Below are positions 54,763 to 62,905 of a stretch of 64,000 nt of DNA, piece after piece. The position numbers and the translations under genes are program-made. How positions within the stretch are numbered: position 1 is the stretch's first letter; each line of letters opens with the position of its first letter. Location: NCBI GenBank assembly GCA_964640655.1, contig CAZXFT010000002.1:135389-199388 (forward strand), written 5' to 3'. Source of the DNA: BJGO01 sp964640655. Its GTDB lineage: Bacteria > Bacteroidota > Bacteroidia > Chitinophagales > UBA10324. A model generated the notes under the pieces. The model was not told where the DNA came from. It did no database searches and saw nothing but the letters and a program-made list of their open reading frames with translations.

Positions 54763-55620
54763 TCATTTGTGTGTGAGTAGTATGTTGTCCAGTAATCGTA
54801 CCCCATTAACCCATACTGCTGTCAACAGTACCTTTTCACTTGCTGTATTCTGAGTGGAGTGGTTCAGGGAATTTGCATCAACCACTTGTAGGTAATCAAT
54901 TTTGGCATCAGGCAAATGTTGCATAATATGTTCTTGAGCATCAGCTATCAATTCATCGATATCCCGTTTGCCGTATTGTTCTTGAACTTGTAATATCGAA
55001 TGATATATGACTCCGGCTTTTTCTCTTACTGCCGCACTCAGGCGCACATTCCGCGAACTCATAGCCAATCCCTTAGCTTCTCTGACAATCTCGGCGCGTA
55101 CCACCTGAACAGGCAGTTTATAATGTTCAATCATTTTCCGAATAACCAATACTTGCTGAAAATCTTTCTGACCTAAAAACAACAAATCAGGTTGAACCAT
55201 ATCCAGCAATCGTTTCACTACGGTGGCTACTCCCTGAAAATGTCCCGGCCTCGAAGCCCCTTCCAGAATGTGATCCAACCCGGATAAAGGAACTACTTCG
55301 CGTGGCGCATCAATTCCTTCCGGGTATACTTCGGCTACACTTGGAATAAACAGCACGTCGCAACCGGCTTGAACCAATAAATCGGTGTCACTGCCCAGGG
55401 TAATTGGATATTTCTCAAAATCCTTGGGGTCGTTAAACTGAGTAGGGTTCACAAAAATGCTGCACACAGTCAGGCATTGATGCTTTTTGCTTAAATCTAT
55501 TAGGGATATATGCCCGCGGTGCAAAGCCCCCATAGTGGGCACAAACCCTATTTTAATGCCTTTTGAACGCTTTTTTTGTATAAAATCGCTCAAATCGCTT
55601 TGCTTTTTAAATATGTACAC
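54763..55620 (-). CDS. panC: Pantothenate synthetase
   Basis: Joins D-pantoate and beta-alanine using ATP, in the pantothenate/CoA pathway. The 285-residue protein has PTMGALHRGHISLI (HxGH nucleotide site), VNPTQFND, LFLGQKDFQQ and SSRNVRLS. It is divergent from the GT5-like gene, an arrangement that is common in Bacteroidota. panB and panD are not in the window. Confidence 0.96.
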   Translation of the reverse strand: MYIFKKQSDLSDFIQKKRSKGIKIGFVPTMGALHRGHISLIDLSKKHQCLTVCSIFVNPTQFNDPKDFEKYPITLGSDTDLLVQAGCDVLFIPSVAEVYPEGIDAPREVVPLSGLDHILEGASRPGHFQGVATVVKRLLDMVQPDLLFLGQKDFQQVLVIRKMIEHYKLPVQVVRAEIVREAKGLAMSSRNVRLSAAVREKAGVIYHSILQVQEQYGKRDIDELIADAQEHIMQHLPDAKIDYLQVVDANSLNHSTQNTASEKVLLTAVWVNGVRLLDNILLTHK

Positions 55621-55720
55621 AGTACTTATTTGAGTGCCGCAATATGGTAAATCAAAACATTATATTCAAATTACATCGGCTTATAATCTACCTTCATATA
55701 TCCTCGTATGCTTATTTCAT

Positions 55721-55728
55721 TATCTTTG
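55721..55728 (+). promoter_or_regulatory. -7 promoter element (TATCTTTG) for the GT5-like gene
   Basis: Exact TAnnTTTG match 57 bases before ATG 55786, in the space divergent from panC. Confidence 0.45.
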
Positions 55729-55785
55729 CACATCTTTTTAAAAAGCCCTTACAAGGTCTATTCCTGAACGAAAGTATAACTGCGA

Positions 55786-56598
55786 ATGAGTAAAAAACGA
55801 GTGTTGATTGTAACACATGAGATTAAACCTTATCTCATCCTTTCCGAAGTTTCTAAAATTGTTCACCAATTGCCCATCTACATGAATAATCATGGAATGG
55901 AAGTTCGTGTATTGATGCCGCGCTTCGGTAACATTAATGAACGTCGACATCGTTTGCACGAGGTAGTCCGTTTGTCAGGTATCAATATCATTATTGACGA
56001 CGACGATCATCCGCTCATCATCAAAGTAGCTTCTTTGCCAGGAGCACGCCTGCAGGTTTATTTCCTCGACAATGATGAATATTTCAAACGCAAAACCATT
56101 TTCAAAGATGAAGCAGGTAAACCTTTTGAAGACAATGCCGAGCGTATGGTGTTCTTTAACAAAGGGGTGATGGAAACTATCAAAAAGTTTGGTTGGCCGC
56201 CTGATATACTGCATTGCCACGGTTGGATGAGTTCACTGATTCCTATGTATATGAAAACTACATACAAGAAAGAAGCAGTGTTTCATAATACCAAGTGTGT
56301 TTATACCGTTTACGACAACCAAATGGAAGGCACCTTGAACAAATCATTCCAGCAGAAAGCTATCATCTCTAAGGACATTACCGCTAAAGATTTTGAACCT
56401 TACAAGAAAGCCAATAGTCAGGCACTATACAGCGGTGCTGTTAAATATGCCGATGCCGTTGTTTTAGGTAGTCCTAATATTGATAAAGCTGTAAAGGCAG
56501 AAATCAAGAAGCTTAAACACAAGAATATTCTTGATGTAAGCGATATGCCCGATATAGGCCAAGCTCATTTCGATTTCTATCAATCCATATTGAAATAA
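55786..56598 (+). CDS. Glycogen/starch synthase N-terminal-domain protein
   Basis: A 270-residue protein equal to the N-terminal (GT5) half of glycogen synthase (VLIVTHEIKPYLILSEVSK, MEVRVLMPRFGNINER, PDILHCHGWMSSLIPMYMK). The C-terminal GT-B half with the ADP-glucose site is missing, and the protein ends normally, so it is not a broken gene. This short form is widespread in Bacteroidota beside DUF4270 and glmS. Whether it makes glycogen is doubtful; a structural or regulatory role is possible. Confidence 0.85.
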   Translation: MSKKRVLIVTHEIKPYLILSEVSKIVHQLPIYMNNHGMEVRVLMPRFGNINERRHRLHEVVRLSGINIIIDDDDHPLIIKVASLPGARLQVYFLDNDEYFKRKTIFKDEAGKPFEDNAERMVFFNKGVMETIKKFGWPPDILHCHGWMSSLIPMYMKTTYKKEAVFHNTKCVYTVYDNQMEGTLNKSFQQKAIISKDITAKDFEPYKKANSQALYSGAVKYADAVVLGSPNIDKAVKAEIKKLKHKNILDVSDMPDIGQAHFDFYQSILK

Positions 56599-56613
56599 TC
56601 CTCTGTACAAAAC

Positions 56614-57945
56614 TTGAAACGCTCCGCGCTTTATGTATTGTTAATGGCTTTAGTATTACAAAGCTGCCGCGACGATTTAACTATTGGTAAAAATCTAATT
56701 CCCGGTTCCGATTATCTCAATGCCATTTTCACCGATACAATAACGCTCTTCACCAAAACTGTTCGCGAAGATTCACTCAATGCCCGCGACCTGAATCAGT
56801 ATTTACTTGGCGCTATGACTGATGATGTTTTCGGGAAATCATATTCTGCCATATTTTCTCAGGTTCGCCTGAACACAGCAGGCATTTCTTTTAACGATAC
56901 AGCCTTTGTAGACTCTGCCATTCTCAGCATTCCCTACGCTGCATATTATGGCGACAAAAACGCATTTCACTTCATCCGTGTTTACCAACTTACCGACACC
57001 ATCAGCTCTGCTGAAGATGTAAAGTATGTCAGCAACCAAACTTTCCCATTTAATAGCACACCGCTTGGTCAGCGCTTGCATTTTTCAATTAATGCCGACA
57101 GCAGTTTTACCGAAGATAATGTGAAATACGATGCTGCCATGCGTATCCGATTGAGCGATGCACTTGGTCAGGATATTCTCAACCAAACTGCTGATGGAGC
57201 ATTTAAAAACAACACAGAATTTAAAAAATATATCAAAGGCTTACTTATCGCTCCTGACACCGCTTTGGGTTTTGCCAAAGGAATGCTAGGATTAAATATA
57301 CGCAGCGACCAGTCTTTTCTTGTTGTGTATTATCATACTCCTAACACTAATGATAAAAAACTACGCTTGCCTTTAAACGGCAACGCTGTAAATGTGAATT
57401 ATCACAAGCATAACTATAATGGCACCATTGTAAATCAGGCATTAAACAGTCCGGCTTCTTTCAGCGACTCTTTAGTATATGTTCAAAGCATGTCGGGAGT
57501 AAAAGGAAAAATTACTTTGCCTCATATCCAGAATCTTGGACGCATTCTGGTCAACAAAGCTGAAATAGAAATTACGCGCTCCATTCCTAAAACCGACGAC
57601 GATACTTTATATAATGAGCCTTCGCAAATGCTATTAATTGCTGCTGACTCGCTTGGTAAAAATGCACTCATCCCCGATCAGCTCCTGAACCTCTCCGGCC
57701 AACCATTTTATGGTGGTCAGAAGACAACATTCACGGATACCAATGGCAACACTTATGTGCGCTATAAATTCAGTATTGCTGCTCAATTGCAACTCATCAT
57801 CGATCAGAAAAAAACCGACTATGGTTTTTATCTTTTAACCTTCCCAAGCAACCAATTAGCCGACAGAGTAGTCATAGGTGGTGGAAACCGTAATGGCGAC
57901 AACTATCAAATGAAACTTAATTTGGCTTACACAAAAATTAATTAG
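56614..57945 (+). CDS. DUF4270 lipoprotein
   Basis: A 443-residue lipoprotein: signal peptide ALYVLLMALVLQSC with Cys18, followed by RDDLTIGKNLIPGSDYLN, the DUF4270 opening. The rest is beta-rich (TDTITLFTKTVREDSL, LLGAMTDDVFGKSYSAIFSQ). The start is a TTG; no ATG would keep the full signal peptide. The family is Bacteroidota-specific and of unknown function. It lies between the GT5-like gene (15 bases) and glmS (three bases), suggesting a co-transcribed set. Confidence 0.9.
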   Translation: MKRSALYVLLMALVLQSCRDDLTIGKNLIPGSDYLNAIFTDTITLFTKTVREDSLNARDLNQYLLGAMTDDVFGKSYSAIFSQVRLNTAGISFNDTAFVDSAILSIPYAAYYGDKNAFHFIRVYQLTDTISSAEDVKYVSNQTFPFNSTPLGQRLHFSINADSSFTEDNVKYDAAMRIRLSDALGQDILNQTADGAFKNNTEFKKYIKGLLIAPDTALGFAKGMLGLNIRSDQSFLVVYYHTPNTNDKKLRLPLNGNAVNVNYHKHNYNGTIVNQALNSPASFSDSLVYVQSMSGVKGKITLPHIQNLGRILVNKAEIEITRSIPKTDDDTLYNEPSQMLLIAADSLGKNALIPDQLLNLSGQPFYGGQKTTFTDTNGNTYVRYKFSIAAQLQLIIDQKKTDYGFYLLTFPSNQLADRVVIGGGNRNGDNYQMKLNLAYTKIN

Positions 57946-57948
57946 CAC

Positions 57949-59790
57949 ATGTGTGGAATTGTTGGATACATAGGCCCTCGTGAAGTAGCGCCTATCTTAA
58001 TTAAAGGATTGCAACGTCTCGAGTATCGTGGATACGACAGTGCAGGTATTGCTTTGCTTGATGGAGGTTTAAAAGTTTATAAGAAGGCCGGCAAAGTTGC
58101 CGATCTTATCAACTTTATTAAAGACAAACCCGCACAGGGTAATATTGGCATTGGCCACACTCGCTGGGCTACTCACGGCGAACCCAACGACCGCAACGCT
58201 CATCCACATTTTTCTGAATCGAATAATCTCACCATCATACACAATGGTATCATAGAAAACTATGCACCATTAAAAGAGGAATTACTCAAGCGCGGTCATC
58301 ATTTTAATTCTGATACGGATACTGAAGTACTCATTCACCTCATTGAAGATATTCAGGATAATGAAAAACTCAGCCTCGAAGAAGCCATTCGTGTAGCATT
58401 GAACGAAGTAGTTGGTGCTTATGCCATCGTAATCATTTCCAAAAACGATCCTGACCATCTCTTTATGGCGCGTAAAGGCAGTCCCTTGGTTATTGGAATT
58501 GGGAAAAACGAATTCTTTGTAGCCAGCGATGCTTCTCCAATAATCGAGTACACTAAAAATGTGGTGTACCTGAACGACGGTGAAATTGCTGTCGTATCGC
58601 GCAAAGGTGATATGGTTATCCGAAACCTCGGTAATCAGGTGCAAACCCCTTATATACAGGAACTGGAATTAAAACTTGAAATGCTGGAAAAAGGGGGTTA
58701 CGACCACTTTATGCTTAAAGAAATTCACGAGCAGCCCACAAGCATTTACGACAGCATGCGCGGTCGATTGAATGCTCAAAGCGGCATCATCAAAATGGGA
58801 GGTATGCTCGAGTATGAAAATAAAATTGCCAATGCACGTGGCCTGAACATTGTTGCCTGTGGCACTTCTTGGCATGCCGGCATCGTTGCCGAATATTTAT
58901 TCGAAGACCTCGCACGTATTCCGGTAGAAGTAGAATATGCCTCAGAGTTCCGATACCGCAATCCTATAGTGAATACCGATGATTTGGTATTGGCCATTTC
59001 CCAATCTGGCGAAACAGCCGACACGCTGGCAGCCATAGAGTTGGCCAAACAAAAAGGAGCAACCGTTTTTGGTGTGTGTAATGTGGTAGGCTCGTCTATA
59101 GCGCGCGCCACACATGCCGGCAGCTACACACACGCCGGCCCCGAAATTGGTGTGGCCTCAACTAAAGCATTCACCGCACAGGTAACTGTACTCACACTAT
59201 TGGCTATGAGCCTTGCACATAAGCGCGGCACCATTCAGGAAAGTTATTTCCGTCAGTTGCTTGTTGAACTGGAGCGCATCCCCGAAAAAGTAAAACAGGT
59301 GCTCGACAACACATCAGAACAGATAAAATACATCGCCGATATTTTCAAAGACTCCCGCAACTTCCTCTATCTCGGTCGCGGATACAATTTCCCTGTGGCT
59401 TTGGAAGGCGCGTTGAAACTTAAAGAAATATCCTACATACATGCCGAGGGCTATCCTGCTGCTGAAATGAAACACGGCCCCATTGCCCTCATAGATGAAG
59501 AAATGCCTGTAGTGGTTTTAGCTACCAACAAAAGTGCTTACGATAAAATCATCAGCAACATACAGGAAGTAAAAGCCCGCAAGGGTCGCGTTATTGCTGT
59601 TGTTTCTAAAGACGATGATATCATCAAAAATTTGGCTGAATTCGTCATCGAAATTCCTGATACTGAAGAACCACTCACCCCATTGCTAAGCGTAGTGCCA
59701 CTCCAACTCCTCGCATACCACATCGCCGTTATGCGCGGCTGTAACGTAGACCAGCCAAGAAATCTGGCCAAGAGTGTAACAGTGGAGTAG
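57949..59790 (+). CDS. glmS: Glutamine-fructose-6-phosphate aminotransferase
   Basis: Makes glucosamine-6-phosphate for peptidoglycan and other amino sugars. The 613-residue length is normal. It begins MCGIVGYIG with the catalytic Cys2, has HTRWATHGEPNDRNAHPH in the glutaminase domain, then two SIS isomerase domains (ACGTSWHAGIVAEYL, ISQSGETADTLAAIE, LGRGYNFPVALEGALKLKE) and ends KSVTVE. No glmS ribozyme is visible upstream; the gap to the preceding gene is only three bases. Confidence 0.97.
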   Translation: MCGIVGYIGPREVAPILIKGLQRLEYRGYDSAGIALLDGGLKVYKKAGKVADLINFIKDKPAQGNIGIGHTRWATHGEPNDRNAHPHFSESNNLTIIHNGIIENYAPLKEELLKRGHHFNSDTDTEVLIHLIEDIQDNEKLSLEEAIRVALNEVVGAYAIVIISKNDPDHLFMARKGSPLVIGIGKNEFFVASDASPIIEYTKNVVYLNDGEIAVVSRKGDMVIRNLGNQVQTPYIQELELKLEMLEKGGYDHFMLKEIHEQPTSIYDSMRGRLNAQSGIIKMGGMLEYENKIANARGLNIVACGTSWHAGIVAEYLFEDLARIPVEVEYASEFRYRNPIVNTDDLVLAISQSGETADTLAAIELAKQKGATVFGVCNVVGSSIARATHAGSYTHAGPEIGVASTKAFTAQVTVLTLLAMSLAHKRGTIQESYFRQLLVELERIPEKVKQVLDNTSEQIKYIADIFKDSRNFLYLGRGYNFPVALEGALKLKEISYIHAEGYPAAEMKHGPIALIDEEMPVVVLATNKSAYDKIISNIQEVKARKGRVIAVVSKDDDIIKNLAEFVIEIPDTEEPLTPLLSVVPLQLLAYHIAVMRGCNVDQPRNLAKSVTVE

Positions 59791-59873
59791 AATATTGCTA
59801 TTTCAATTACTAAGCACCTCAGTGCCGTAATAATCGCTAAAAAGCATAACCGAGTCTCACCCACTTTACCTTA

Positions 59874-59905
59874 AAAAGCTGCTTCTCACAAGCTGCTTTC
59901 TTTCA
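59874..59905 (+). terminator. Imperfect hairpin after glmS (possible terminator)
   Basis: AAAGCTGCTT and AAGCTGCTTT can pair with a single T-T mismatch in the middle, followed by a T-rich stretch. It is weak; it might instead be just a direct repeat of AAGCTGCTT. Confidence 0.4.
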
Positions 59906-60008
59906 TTATTGTTTATTCAAAACGCTCCAAATAATCTAATACGCTCTACTTATTATCAACTGGTGTTACAAGTTTCTTTTGCTATTCTTGTCAACAATAG
60001 AACTACAT

Positions 60009-61844
60009 ATGAAAAAAATAATACTACTTTCAATTTTCTCCTTTTATAACTGCTTACATGCTAATGCACAAAACTGTAGCTCCCTTAATGCTAATCTGCA
60101 GTCAATACCCACCACTTGCGGCCTGCCCAATGGAGCTGCTTCGGGTTCAGCATCCGGAGGTACTTCCCCATATACTTTTATTTGGAGCAATGGATCTTCA
60201 TCATCATCCATTCAAAACCTTGGCTCCGGTTCATATAGCCTAACAGTCACAGATAATAACGGATGTACAGTAAGCAACAGCGCTAACGTTAATTCAAGTC
60301 TTTGCCCTAAGATTAACACACAATCAAGCATTACTAATATTACCCAATCCGGTGCAACTATTACTTGGCCGGCGTTATCCTGTGCTGCCAAATACAGAGT
60401 TATTATTAAAAATGTGAGTACAGCCGTACAAACCACTACAATAGTAGCGTCACCGGCTACATCAATAAATCTCACCAACCTCCAACCCAACACCACTTAC
60501 CAGGTGCGCATTAGAACACAATGCTCTCAGAATGGAACGGTCCTTTCTCAAACGTCACCCATAACAGCATTTACTACACTCAATAGTCAAGGCATTCAGT
60601 GCCTGCCTCCGACCAACATCAGTAGTACTCCTGTTGGTGCATCTTCAGTTCAGGTCAGCTGGACTGCCGCCGTTGGAGCAATTCAATATAATCTGCGTTA
60701 TCGTATTGTAGGCACTGGAACCTGGATAACAAATACCATTAATGCCTCACTAACAGATATCACCCTCTCTAATCTCACCCCTGCATCAACTTATGAATTC
60801 CAGATGCGCACCAAATGCAATAATAACCCAACTGAATTCTCTCCCTACTCTACGCTATACATTTTTTATTCAGGCACCTCCGGCACTACCCTTCACTCTT
60901 GCGGCCCCGATAGTGTTCATAATTCGCAACTTTCATATGGTCTTCTCACCGACCAACAAGGAAACAATTACAAAACAATTCTAATCGGTTCTCAGGAGTG
61001 GATGGCCGAAAATTTATATTCAAGTATTTACAGAAATGGCGATCCTATTAACAATATCACAGGTAACACTCAATGGCAAAATGCTACCTCAGGTGCTTGG
61101 TGTCACTTCAATAATGACAGCCAATTCGAATGTCCATACGGTAAACTTTACAACTGGTACGCTGTAGCTGATTCACGCAATTTATGCCCCACCGGATGGC
61201 ATATCCCAACCGATTCCGAATGGAATATTTTAATTCAGCATCTCGACTCTATGTATTCTCCTAATGCTACAGCAAGCCAGAGCGATAGTGCAGGTGGTAA
61301 AATCAAAACATCTGGTTTTGCTTTCTGGTCACCATCAACTGACACAAGTAGCAATTCCAGCGGATTTTCAGGTCTGCCGGCAGGCAACAGAAGTAGTATA
61401 GGTGTTTTTAGTAACTTGTATGCCTATGCCAATTGGTGGTCAGCTTCAGTAAATATTGACAATTCTTGGTATCGTAGTGTTAGATACTATAACAACGATA
61501 TTTACAGATTTAGCACAAACAGATCATCAGGATTCTCGGTAAGGTGTCTTAAAGATCAATCATCCGGTAACAGAATCCATCATAATGAAAGTTTACAAAA
61601 ATATAATCTCTATCCCAATCCCACCTCCAACAACATCAACCTCATCATCAACTCAACAACCGAAGCCACCGCCTCCATCACTATCAACGACATGCTCGGC
61701 CGGGTAATGCAGACAGAAACCGAAGAATTAATCACCGGCACAAACACTTTCACATACAACATCAGCAACTTTGCAGCAGGTTTATACTTCATCCGCATTT
61801 CTAACGGCACCGAAACCACCACACTTAAAATGGTTAAGGAATAA
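60009..61844 (+). CDS. T9SS-sorted protein with SprB-like, Fn3 and FISUMP domains
   Basis: ATG 60009 gives a signal peptide (KKIILLSIFSFYNCLHANAQ). Then come a SprB-type repeat (TSPYTFIWSNGSSSSSIQNL, YSLTVTDNNGC), two fibronectin III-like repeats, a FISUMP domain (ILIGSQEWMAENLYSSIYRN, KLYNWYAVADSRNLCPTGWH, FSVRCLKD) and a T9SS sorting domain (KYNLYPNPTSNNINLIIN, GRVMQTE, AAGLYFIRISNG). FISUMP is known from Fibrobacter surface proteins. About 611 residues. Probably an adhesin-like surface protein; the ligand is unknown. Confidence 0.92.
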   Translation: MKKIILLSIFSFYNCLHANAQNCSSLNANLQSIPTTCGLPNGAASGSASGGTSPYTFIWSNGSSSSSIQNLGSGSYSLTVTDNNGCTVSNSANVNSSLCPKINTQSSITNITQSGATITWPALSCAAKYRVIIKNVSTAVQTTTIVASPATSINLTNLQPNTTYQVRIRTQCSQNGTVLSQTSPITAFTTLNSQGIQCLPPTNISSTPVGASSVQVSWTAAVGAIQYNLRYRIVGTGTWITNTINASLTDITLSNLTPASTYEFQMRTKCNNNPTEFSPYSTLYIFYSGTSGTTLHSCGPDSVHNSQLSYGLLTDQQGNNYKTILIGSQEWMAENLYSSIYRNGDPINNITGNTQWQNATSGAWCHFNNDSQFECPYGKLYNWYAVADSRNLCPTGWHIPTDSEWNILIQHLDSMYSPNATASQSDSAGGKIKTSGFAFWSPSTDTSSNSSGFSGLPAGNRSSIGVFSNLYAYANWWSASVNIDNSWYRSVRYYNNDIYRFSTNRSSGFSVRCLKDQSSGNRIHHNESLQKYNLYPNPTSNNINLIINSTTEATASITINDMLGRVMQTETEELITGTNTFTYNISNFAAGLYFIRISNGTETTTLKMVKE

Positions 61845-61864
61845 GCAAACAAGCTATCAACTTT

Positions 61865-61895
61865 AAAAGGCTGCTTGTGTTAAGCAGCCTTTTTT
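61865..61895. terminator. Terminator after the FISUMP gene
   Basis: A 12-bp stem AAAAGGCTGCTT / AAGCAGCCTTTT with a five-base loop and a T-run. It ends the T9SS transcript. Confidence 0.87.
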
Positions 61896-61986
61896 ATTTG
61901 GATTAAAGCCCTTTATTTTTTTCGGGTTTTATTTCTGTCTGAACTTGTATCTCAATACTTAGCTTAGCACCTAAATTCCATTCCCC

Positions 61987-62316
61987 ATGCGCACCATCAT
62001 ACTGCTCATCTTTTCCAATATTTTTATGACCATCGCCTGGTACGGCCATCTCAAGTTCAAAGATGTTGCCCTTTGGAAAGTCATACTCATCAGTTGGGGC
62101 ATTGCCTTTTTCGAATACTGCCTGCAGGTGCCTGCTAATCGCATAGGCCACGGCACTTTCACCGCCACACAACTCAAAATCATTCAGGAAGTCATCACTC
62201 TCGTAGTATTCGCAGGCTTTTCCATACTTTACCTTAAAGAAAGCTTCAAATGGAACTACGCACTCAGTTTCCTCTTCATCATTCTCGCCGTCTATTTTAT
62301 GTTTCGCGGCAATTAA
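61987..62316 (+). CDS. DUF486 small multidrug/metabolite transporter-like protein
   Basis: A 109-residue membrane protein with four hydrophobic segments (IILLIFSNIFMTIAWYGHL; LISWGIAFFEYCLQVPANRI; IIQEVITLVVFAGFSILYL; YALSFLFIILAVYFMF), matching the DUF486/DMT-like family. The QVPANRIG and QLKIIQEV stretches are typical. The substrate is unknown. Single gene, with a terminator upstream from the preceding gene. Confidence 0.9.
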   Translation: MRTIILLIFSNIFMTIAWYGHLKFKDVALWKVILISWGIAFFEYCLQVPANRIGHGTFTATQLKIIQEVITLVVFAGFSILYLKESFKWNYALSFLFIILAVYFMFRGN

Positions 62317-62469
62317 TTTTTAGCCTATATCCGGGCCGTACCACACCCCCTCTGCTCCTCTCGTATTTCGGAGCCCCTCATCGGCTTCCTTTCTCCCCTC
62401 AACACCTTCCTATCTGACATTTTCCCGCTTTTCACTATCAAATTCTCACTTTTAACCATGTAAATTCTA

Positions 62470-62700
62470 CATCAAAAGATGTAAAATCAGTATCAAAAGA
62501 TGTAAAACTAATATCTAAAAATGTAATATTAGTATCAAAAGATGTAAAATCAATTTCAAAAAATATAAAATCAATATCAAAATATGTTATATCAATATCA
62601 AAGTATGTTATATCAGTATCAAAATATGTTATATCAGTATCAAAATATGCAAAATCAGTATCAGAAGATGTAAAATCAGTATCAAAAGAACTGTATTTAA
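62470..62700. repeat. 21-bp tandem repeat array (11 units)
   Basis: Eleven head-to-tail units of consensus TATCAAAAGATGTAAAATCAG (the last degenerate) fill 231 bases inside the 589-bp gap before rluB. The middle units share a variant ending TGTTATATCAR, as expected from local duplication. One frame stays open through all units and reads as a seven-residue period (SKDVKSV and variants), while the other frames have stops; no start codon is in that frame. The rest of the gap is a CT-rich tract and unremarkable sequence. Confidence 0.9.
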
Positions 62701-62905
62701 CATCTCTCTCTCACTTTTCTCTTTCTCTCAGAGGTATTTTGGTAACTCTGCACACCAGCCGAACATCTCTCTTGAATTATAGTTTAGCCCTGCCACATCC
62801 TTGCTCAACTCGCACCGGTTATTTGGTAATTCAACACACTAATATCCAATCCTCTGTCCCCACAATGCACAACCCGGTCATAGCAATTATATATGGAACA
62901 GCTGC

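Noticed and set aside
57946..57948. glmS ribozyme
   Set aside because: The gap before glmS is three bases and there is no ribozyme core in the preceding coding sequence that I can recognise.
61903..62172. Minus-strand frame opposite the DUF486 gene
   Set aside because: It is antisense to a protein with clear family features and membrane helices, and shows no recognisable sequence of its own.
62470..62700. CRISPR array
   Set aside because: The repeats are contiguous 21-bp units with no unique spacers and no cas genes are present.
62702..62729. CT-rich tract as a regulatory element
   Set aside because: Simple low-complexity sequence without a nearby start codon on the relevant strand.
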